A stretch of DNA of 5,055 bases, taken from contig CAJBSQ010000423.1 of the NCBI GenBank assembly GCA_903958265.1, positions 1 through 5,055 of the forward strand. Reading direction: 5' to 3'. The notes below the pieces were generated by a model that worked only from the letters and a program-made list of their open reading frames with translations, did no database searches and had not been told where the DNA came from. The translations under genes and the position numbers were made by a program. Shown here one piece after another: positions 1-5,055 of the stretch. This stretch comes from an uncultured Planctomycetaceae bacterium (GTDB lineage Bacteria > Planctomycetota > Planctomycetia > Pirellulales > UBA1268). Within the stretch, counting starts at the first letter, position 1; every line of letters begins with the position of its first letter.

Positions 1-27
1 CATGCCCCGTCGCCGGGCTTGGCGGCA

Positions 28-50
28 AGCGGAGCCAGGATGGCGAAGCG
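28..50 (+). other. GGA-loop hairpin A of the left-edge element
   Basis: The core GCCAGGATGGC (34-44) forms a 4-bp stem around GGA. It is flanked by AGCGGA on the left and GAAGCG on the right. The outer bases G29-C30 can pair with G48-C49, leaving a symmetrical GGA/GAA internal loop that could form sheared G-A pairs. These purine pairs exist only if the plus strand is transcribed. Bases 17-30 (GCTT, six-base loop, AAGC) can form a competing hairpin that uses the left outer bases. Confidence 0.5.
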
Positions 51-66
51 CAGCCGGCACGCAGGG

Positions 67-91
67 AGCGCAGGGCAGGATGCCCGTAGCG
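67..91 (+). other. GGA-loop hairpin B of the left-edge element
   Basis: The core GGGCAGGATGCCC (73-85) forms a 5-bp stem around GGA, flanked by AGCGCA and GTAGCG. It follows the same plan as hairpin A: AGCGNA, stem, GGA, stem, GNAGCG. Counting from the loop, the third stem pair is C-G in A and G-C in B, a compensatory change. B also has one extra pair, inserted on both sides. The outer pairs G68-C90 and C69-G89 again enclose a 3x3 internal loop of GNA against GNA. Confidence 0.5.
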
Positions 92-160
92 AACGTCCGG
101 CGACGGGGCATGGGCAACCCCGAGCCGCCGCGGGACAGCAACGCCACGGCAGCGGCCTTG

Positions 161-922
161 TCAGCCGATCTTCCACGGCCCGGCTGCAAGATCGTCGAGA
201 CCGCCGCGATGGGTGAGGTCGTAATCGAGCGGCGTGAGCGTGACCTTGCCGGCCGCGAGGGCCGTCACATCTGACTCGTGCGGTGACGGCGGAGGAGGGG
301 GCTCATTGGTCGCCCAGTAGTAGGCGCGGCCGCGGGGATCGACCCGACGCTCAAATGCCTCGCCGTAGCGGGCCACGCTCATCGGCACGACCCGCAGGTC
401 GACGGGGCCGGTGAGGGAGCGGGTGGGGATGTTGATGTTGAACAGGCTGCCGGCCGCCGGCCTGCGGGCGAGCAGGCCGCGGATCACGTCGAGGCCGATC
501 TCCGCCGCCCGGTCGAAGTTGGCGTGCTCGTCCCACTCCAGCGACACGGCAAGGCTCGTGATCCCGAAGAAGGCTCCCTCGATCGCCGCGGCTACCGTTC
601 CCGAATAGAGCACGTTGATCCCGGCGTTGAGCCCGGCGTTGATGCCGCTCACCACGAGGTCGGGCCGCGTGGGACAGAACTCCGTGATCCCCAGTTTGAC
701 CGCGTCGGCCGGACTGCCATCGACGGCCCAGCCCCGGCGGCGATCTCCGTCGAACACCTCCTTGGCCGTGAGTGGGGTGAGGAAGGTGATCGCATGACCG
801 ACGCCGCTCTGCTCCGTCGAGGGTGCCACCACGCTCACGTCACCCAGGCTCTTCAACGCCCGCTCCAGGGCAGCCAAGCCCGGGGCGAAAATGCCGTCGT
901 CATTGGTGAGGAGAATCCGCAT
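161..922 (-). CDS. surE: 5'/3'-nucleotidase SurE
   Basis: SurE is a metal-dependent phosphatase that removes phosphate from nucleoside 5'- and 3'-monophosphates; the family is usually cytosolic and multimeric. The 253 residues match the usual family length. The start at 922 gives the classic N-terminus MRILLTNDDG, in which D8 and D9 are metal ligands. The other expected ligands are S39 (in EQSGVGHA) and N95 (in SGINAG). The conserved segment YSGTVAAAIEG lies at 106-116 and the FNINIP strand at 161-166. The tail contains YYWATNE (201-207), followed by five prolines (208-212) and a further P-S-P. The gene is transcribed away from guaA. There is no Shine-Dalgarno sequence before the ATG, but a TATAGT box lies only 8 bases upstream, so the message may be leaderless. 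No damage is visible. The family assignment is very secure; the physiological substrate is not readable from sequence. Confidence 0.97.
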   Translation of the reverse strand: MRILLTNDDGIFAPGLAALERALKSLGDVSVVAPSTEQSGVGHAITFLTPLTAKEVFDGDRRRGWAVDGSPADAVKLGITEFCPTRPDLVVSGINAGLNAGINVLYSGTVAAAIEGAFFGITSLAVSLEWDEHANFDRAAEIGLDVIRGLLARRPAAGSLFNINIPTRSLTGPVDLRVVPMSVARYGEAFERRVDPRGRAYYWATNEPPPPPSPHESDVTALAAGKVTLTPLDYDLTHRGGLDDLAAGPWKIG

Positions 923-930
923 GCCGCGGC

Positions 931-959
931 ACTATAGCAAGGATGCCTCTGGCTGACAC
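931..959 (-). promoter_or_regulatory. Probable surE promoter, possibly leaderless
   Basis: On the minus strand the -10 box TATAGT occupies 936-931. Exactly 17 bases upstream is GTGTCA (959-954), matching four of six bases of TTGACA. Transcription would begin near 924, about two bases before the surE ATG. This fits the absence of a Shine-Dalgarno sequence. It is predicted by motif only. Confidence 0.5.
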
Positions 960-960
960 G

Positions 961-1009
961 CCGGCCGGGGCTGCGACGGGGTCGGTTCGCCGGACCTGCC
1001 CGGCCGGGC
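961..1009. promoter_or_regulatory. Paired palindromic words between divergent promoters; operator candidate
   Basis: The word CCGGCCGGG occurs at 961-969 and again at 1000-1008, 39 bases apart. The second copy is the centre of a perfect 12-bp palindrome, GCCCGGCCGGGC (998-1009), which ends one base before the guaA -10 box. The first copy lies just upstream of the surE -35 candidate. The arrangement suits a regulator acting on both genes, but short GC palindromes arise easily in DNA of this composition. Confidence 0.25.
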
Positions 1010-1016
1010 CTATACT
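986..1016 (+). promoter_or_regulatory. Probable guaA promoter
   Basis: TATACT at 1011-1016 is a near-consensus -10 box in very GC-rich surroundings. The -35 element is poor: the best candidate is TTCGCC at 986-991, with a long 19-base spacer. Transcription would start near 1023 and give a leader of about 24 bases without a clear Shine-Dalgarno sequence. No guanine or PRPP riboswitch fits in so short a leader. Confidence 0.45.
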
Positions 1017-1046
1017 CCACGGTTTTTCCCGGTCGCCATTCCCGCC

Positions 1047-2656
<1,610 letters not shown>

Positions 2657-2657
<1 letters not shown>

Positions 2658-2685
2658 CGACTCGCGGCTCCGGGCGCGGTATTCT
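2657..2685 (+). promoter_or_regulatory. Possible promoter for the two-component operon
   Basis: TATTCT at 2680-2685 resembles a -10 box and lies 17 bases after GCGACT (2657-2662), which matches three of six -35 bases. Transcription would start near 2692, giving a leader of about 54 bases. An inverted repeat (2672-2702) spans the -10 box. The call is weak, and read-through from guaA is also possible because no clear terminator separates the genes. Confidence 0.25.
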
Positions 2686-2702
2686 GGTGGCTGCGAGCGC
2701 CC
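2672..2702. repeat. Short inverted repeat between guaA and the response regulator
   Basis: GGGCGC at 2672-2677 is the exact reverse complement of GCGCCC at 2697-2702, with 19 bases between. It starts 15 bases after the guaA stop and overlaps the candidate -10 box. No T-run follows, so it is not a standard terminator. It could be a weak transcript-end hairpin, an operator or chance. Confidence 0.2.
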
Positions 2703-2734
2703 ACAGGCCTTCGTCCGTGGCAGCGTTGGCCCCT

Positions 2735-2739
2735 GGAGA
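2735..2739 (+). promoter_or_regulatory. Shine-Dalgarno site of the response regulator gene
   Basis: GGAGA ends six bases before the ATG at 2746. It fixes the start, which also gives the expected N-terminus MQVAIVEDD. It is the only clear Shine-Dalgarno site in the window and contrasts with surE and guaA. Confidence 0.65.
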
Positions 2740-2745
2740 TCCGCC

Positions 2746-3417
2746 ATGCAGGTTGCCATCGTCGAAGACGATCCGATTATCGCCAAGGCCGTGTCGGCAG
2801 CCGTGACGGATGCCGGGCACGATTGCCGCTGGATCGCCGACGGCGCCGCCGCCGAGCGCGACACCTCGCTGATTGCCAGCGACCTCATCATCCTCGACCT
2901 CATGCTGCCGGGCACCGACGGCCTGAGCGTGCTGAAGTCGGCCCGCTCGCGGGGCGTTCGCACCCCGGTGATCGTGCTGACCGCGCGGGGGCTCGTCGCC
3001 GAGAAACTCCGGGCGTTCGAGGCCGGGGCCGACGACTACATGGTCAAACCCTTCGAGATGGACGAGCTCCTCGCGCGGATCGAGGCCGTCCATCGGCGGA
3101 CGGCCGACAAGCCGGCGCTGACGCTCGCGGTCAGCGGCCTGCACCTCAGCCTCGCCAACCGGCGGGCCACCCTCGACGACCGCAGCATCGATCTCACGCC
3201 CACCGAGTTCAATATTCTCGAACTGCTGATGCGGTTTCACGGTCAGGTCGTCACCCGTAAAATGCTCTGCGAGCACGTCTGGGGATTCGACTGGGACGGG
3301 CCCACCAACGTGATCGAGGTGCACATCAACCGGCTCCGCGGCAAGATCGATAAGCACCGGGAGGTATCGATGATCCGTACGATCCGGGGTCGTGGCTATG
3401 CTCTCACGGGTGATTAA
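2746..3417 (+). CDS. OmpR/PhoB-family DNA-binding response regulator
   Basis: This is the transcription-factor half of a two-component system. The 223 residues match the family. The receiver domain occupies about 1-118: the acidic pocket is D8 and D9 (in VEDDP), the phosphoacceptor is D51 (in ILDLMLPG), and the switch residues are T79 (in VLTA) and K101 (in VKPF). A winged-helix DNA-binding domain follows at about 127-221, with LTPTEFNILELL (150-161), the recognition-helix region TNVIEVHINRLRGK (187-200) and the wing RTIRGRGYAL (211-220). All residues needed for phosphorylation are present. The overall pattern is closest to the CusR/CopR-like branch, but I give no gene symbol because targets cannot be read. 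The last codons overlap the start of the kinase gene. No second copy of an obvious binding site is visible upstream. Confidence 0.95.
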   Translation: MQVAIVEDDPIIAKAVSAAVTDAGHDCRWIADGAAAERDTSLIASDLIILDLMLPGTDGLSVLKSARSRGVRTPVIVLTARGLVAEKLRAFEAGADDYMVKPFEMDELLARIEAVHRRTADKPALTLAVSGLHLSLANRRATLDDRSIDLTPTEFNILELLMRFHGQVVTRKMLCEHVWGFDWDGPTNVIEVHINRLRGKIDKHREVSMIRTIRGRGYALTGD

Positions 3418-4879
3418 CGGCCTTCGCGGCACCACGCTCCGCACGCGACTGACGATCTGGAACGCGGCCGTCGTGCTCCTGATCACGGCGGTGACGCTCT
3501 TGGCCGTGCGGTTCGCGGCCCGACGGGCGATCTACGCCGACGCCGACCTCGAGTTTCGGGCCGCCTCCCGGGAGATCGCCCTCGCCGTCCGCGAGCTCGA
3601 CCCCGACGAGTCGGCGGTGGTGGCAGAGATGCGGCGCAAGGCCCAGAGCCACGAGGAGCGCGGCTGGTTCATGCAGCTCCTTACCGAACAGGGCCGCACC
3701 ATCTGGCAGAGCGATCACTGCCCCGCTTCGGTCGCAACGTTTCCGCCGGCGTACCTCGACCGCGAGGAAAACATCGTGCAGGTGGGGCCGTACCGCTACG
3801 TGCGGCTGCGGATCGAGCGGCCCGGGAGGCCCGCCTACCACGTCCGCGTCGGCATGTTCACGGCCCTGCTCGAGGAGAATCTCGCCAGGCTCCTCCGCAT
3901 CCTGCTCACGGTCGGCCTCGCGCTCTCCATGCTGGCACCGCTGGCGGCCTTCTGGCTGGCGGGGCGGGCCACCCGACCGCTGGCCGACATCCTCCACACC
4001 GCCGAGCGGCTCAGGCCCACGAGGCTGGGGGACCGGCTGCCAATCCGCGGCAATAGCGACGAACTCGACCTGCTCTCGAAGACCATCAACGGACTGCTCG
4101 ACTCGGTCGCGAGCCACGTCGACCAGCAGGAGCAGTTCGTGACCGACGCGGCCCACGAGCTTCGCGGCCCCCTGGCGGCGCTGCAGAGTTCGCTGGAGGT
4201 GGCGGTCTCGCAGGATCAGTCACCCGCTGATCGGCAGGAACTGCTCACCGACATGCTCGAGGCGGCCCGCCACCTCTCGAAGGTCGCCAACGACCTGCTG
4301 ATCCTCGCGGAGGCGGGCAGCGTGGCAAGGCCCACCACGCACGGACCCGTCGATCTCGGCGCCATCTCCAGGCAGGCGGTTGCCATGTTCGCGGGAGTCG
4401 CCGAGGAACGCGGACTCGTCCTGTCGCTCGACGCCACCGGCTCGGCCCTGGCGGCGGGCGATCCGGTCGACCTGCGGCGGTTGCTCAGCAACCTGCTTGA
4501 CAACGCCATCCGCTTCACACGTCCGGGTGGACGCGTCGCGGTAAAACTTGTAGACGCGCCGGCCTCGAGCGGCCTGATCCTGACGGTGTCCGACACCGGA
4601 ACGGGCATCGCCCCCAACGATCTCAACCACGTCTTCGACCGCTTCTATAAAGCGGATCCGGCCCGTAGCCACGGCGGCTCGGGCCGCAGCGGCGGACTCG
4701 GCCTGGCGATCTGTCGCTCGATCGTCGAGTCGTCCGGCGGCACGATCGGGATCGCCAGCCGGCTCGGGGAAGGCACGACGGTCACCGTTCGGCTTCCCGC
4801 CACCCCTCTTTCCGACCTTGCGCAGCCCCTGCGGGCCGCCCGCGTTTCGCTGGCCAACGCCACCGATCGCCATCCCTGA
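3398..4879 (+). CDS. Membrane sensor histidine kinase with HAMP domain
   Basis: This is the probable partner kinase of the preceding regulator. From ATG 3398 it has 493 residues. One membrane helix lies near 22-39 and a second near 165-188. They enclose a short extracytoplasmic region of about 125 residues with no sensor fold I recognise. A HAMP linker follows at about 189-241. The HisKA domain has H253 in TDAAHELRGPL, with G where many relatives have T or S. The ATPase domain has the N box NLLDN (365-369), DTGTGI (399-404), the F box around FDRFYK (413-418) and GGLGLAI (432-438). About 25 residues trail the catalytic domain. The start overlaps the regulator by 20 bases. GGGG at 3386-3389 is well placed for this ATG; a GTG at 3392 would add two residues but lies too close. 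All catalytic motifs are intact. The signal is unknown; CusS-like metal sensing is only a guess. Confidence 0.93.
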   Translation: MLSRVINGLRGTTLRTRLTIWNAAVVLLITAVTLLAVRFAARRAIYADADLEFRAASREIALAVRELDPDESAVVAEMRRKAQSHEERGWFMQLLTEQGRTIWQSDHCPASVATFPPAYLDREENIVQVGPYRYVRLRIERPGRPAYHVRVGMFTALLEENLARLLRILLTVGLALSMLAPLAAFWLAGRATRPLADILHTAERLRPTRLGDRLPIRGNSDELDLLSKTINGLLDSVASHVDQQEQFVTDAAHELRGPLAALQSSLEVAVSQDQSPADRQELLTDMLEAARHLSKVANDLLILAEAGSVARPTTHGPVDLGAISRQAVAMFAGVAEERGLVLSLDATGSALAAGDPVDLRRLLSNLLDNAIRFTRPGGRVAVKLVDAPASSGLILTVSDTGTGIAPNDLNHVFDRFYKADPARSHGGSGRSGGLGLAICRSIVESSGGTIGIASRLGEGTTVTVRLPATPLSDLAQPLRAARVSLANATDRHP

Positions 4880-4929
4880 GCCCGCGATCCAGCCGCACCC
4901 TGCCTCGCTTGCCTGCATTCCCAGCGGGC
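4880..4929. repeat. Weak inverted repeat after the kinase stop codon
   Basis: GCCCGC at 4880-4885, directly after the kinase TGA, is the reverse complement of GCGGGC at 4924-4929. The 38-base loop is long and no T-run follows. It may help end the transcript, but chance is as likely. The rest of the gap to 4959 shows nothing I can name. Confidence 0.15.
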
Positions 4930-4959
4930 ATGGAGACGACGTGAAGCCGCGCGCTGGCA

Positions 4960-5055
4960 ATGCCGATAACGACGATTGACACGGTTGCGTTGTCTCTGCG
5001 GCCAGAGCGCATGCAGTTTGGCCGGGGCCGTGCTCGTGGAATGCCGCATGTTTGC
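4960..5055 (+). CDS. Partial gene start, possibly an enolase-superfamily enzyme
   Basis: An ATG at 4960 opens a frame of 32 codons that is still open at the window edge. The peptide begins MPITTIDTVALSLRP and continues with RMQFGRGRARG and MPHV. This resembles the first strands of the mandelate racemase/muconate-lactonising group, which commonly begin MKIT-x-(I/V)-E-T and then have a phenylalanine-containing loop before a strand of the capping domain. Only the N-terminal cap would be in view, with no catalytic residue, so the assignment rests on pattern alone. There is no Shine-Dalgarno site, as for surE and guaA. A stop codon in the same frame at 4942 limits how far upstream it can start. 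It could instead be a chance open frame. Confidence 0.33.
   Translation, partial: MPITTIDTVALSLRPERMQFGRGRARGMPHVC

Larger units (their letters stand above)
1..112. repeat. Structured intergenic element bounded by a perfect 16-bp inverted repeat
   Basis: The first 16 bases, CATGCCCCGTCGCCGG, are the exact reverse complement of bases 97-112. The left arm touches the window edge, so the stem may be longer. Between the arms lie two similar modules. The word CCGG recurs at 13, 54 and 97, giving a period of about 41-43 bases, and each interval holds one hairpin with the loop sequence AGGAT (28-50 and 67-91). The element is 48 bases beyond the stop codon of surE. An open frame runs through it on the plus strand, but it has no recognisable protein features and continues into antisense of surE, so I treat the region as non-coding. 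It could be a structured RNA, a small terminal-inverted-repeat element of MITE or REP/BIME type, or an unusual end to the surE transcript; no T-tract supports a classical terminator. The inverted repeat is certain; its nature is inferred. Confidence 0.6.

Noticed and set aside
2..274. A 90-codon plus-strand open frame through the left-edge element and into antisense of surE.
   Set aside because: Its sequence is dictated by the inverted repeat and hairpins, it has no motif, and it runs into the 3' end of surE on the opposite strand.
938..945. CAAGGATG as a further CsrA-like site.
   Set aside because: It lies upstream of the guaA promoter and on the strand opposite the surE transcript, so it is unlikely to be transcribed, and I see no hairpin presenting the GGA.
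4976..4981. A perfect TTGACA -35 box.
   Set aside because: No -10-like hexamer lies 16-18 bases downstream, and the site falls within the possible coding start at 4960.
4994..5007. Hairpin CTCTG-CGGC-CAGAG as a terminator.
   Set aside because: The stem is only 5 bp, no T-run follows on either strand, and it falls in the open frame from 4960.
4782..5012. A 76-codon minus-strand open frame at the right end.
   Set aside because: Most of it is antisense to the end of the kinase gene, it lacks a ribosome site, and it shows no family motif.

Overview
The window is high-GC DNA with four complete protein-coding genes, one probable gene start at the right edge, and a small structured element at the left edge. 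Organism: I infer a member of the Planctomycetota (Pirellulales-like). The grounds are the high GC content, the weak or absent Shine-Dalgarno sequences before surE and guaA, and the general style of the proteins, including a SurE with a YYW-type tail motif and a proline run. This is an impression from sequence style, not a phylogenetic result.

Layout. Bases 1-112 hold a non-coding element bounded by a perfect 16-bp inverted repeat (1-16 and 97-112). Inside it are two hairpins built to the same plan (28-50 and 67-91), each with a GGA loop. Bases 161-922 (minus) encode SurE, a survival-type 5'/3'-nucleotidase. Bases 923-1046 form a divergent promoter region with near-consensus -10 boxes for surE (TATAGT) and guaA (TATACT) and two copies of the palindromic word CCGGCCGGG. 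Bases 1047-2657 (plus) encode GMP synthase, GuaA. After an 88-bp gap with a good Shine-Dalgarno site come an OmpR/PhoB-family response regulator (2746-3417) and an overlapping membrane histidine kinase (3398-4879). The last 176 bases hold an 80-bp gap and an open frame from 4960 that may be the start of an enolase-superfamily protein.

How the genes relate. SurE removes phosphate from nucleoside monophosphates and GuaA makes GMP, so the divergent pair lies on opposite sides of the nucleotide pool. Shared regulation is possible but not shown. The regulator and kinase form a typical two-component operon whose overlap suggests translational coupling; its signal and targets cannot be read here.

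The four genes belong to well-known families. The only part I would flag as possibly undescribed is the left-edge element. Its twin hairpins show one compensatory base-pair change, one paired insertion and conserved GNA/GNA internal loops, which suggests selection for RNA structure or a mobile repeat carrying it.
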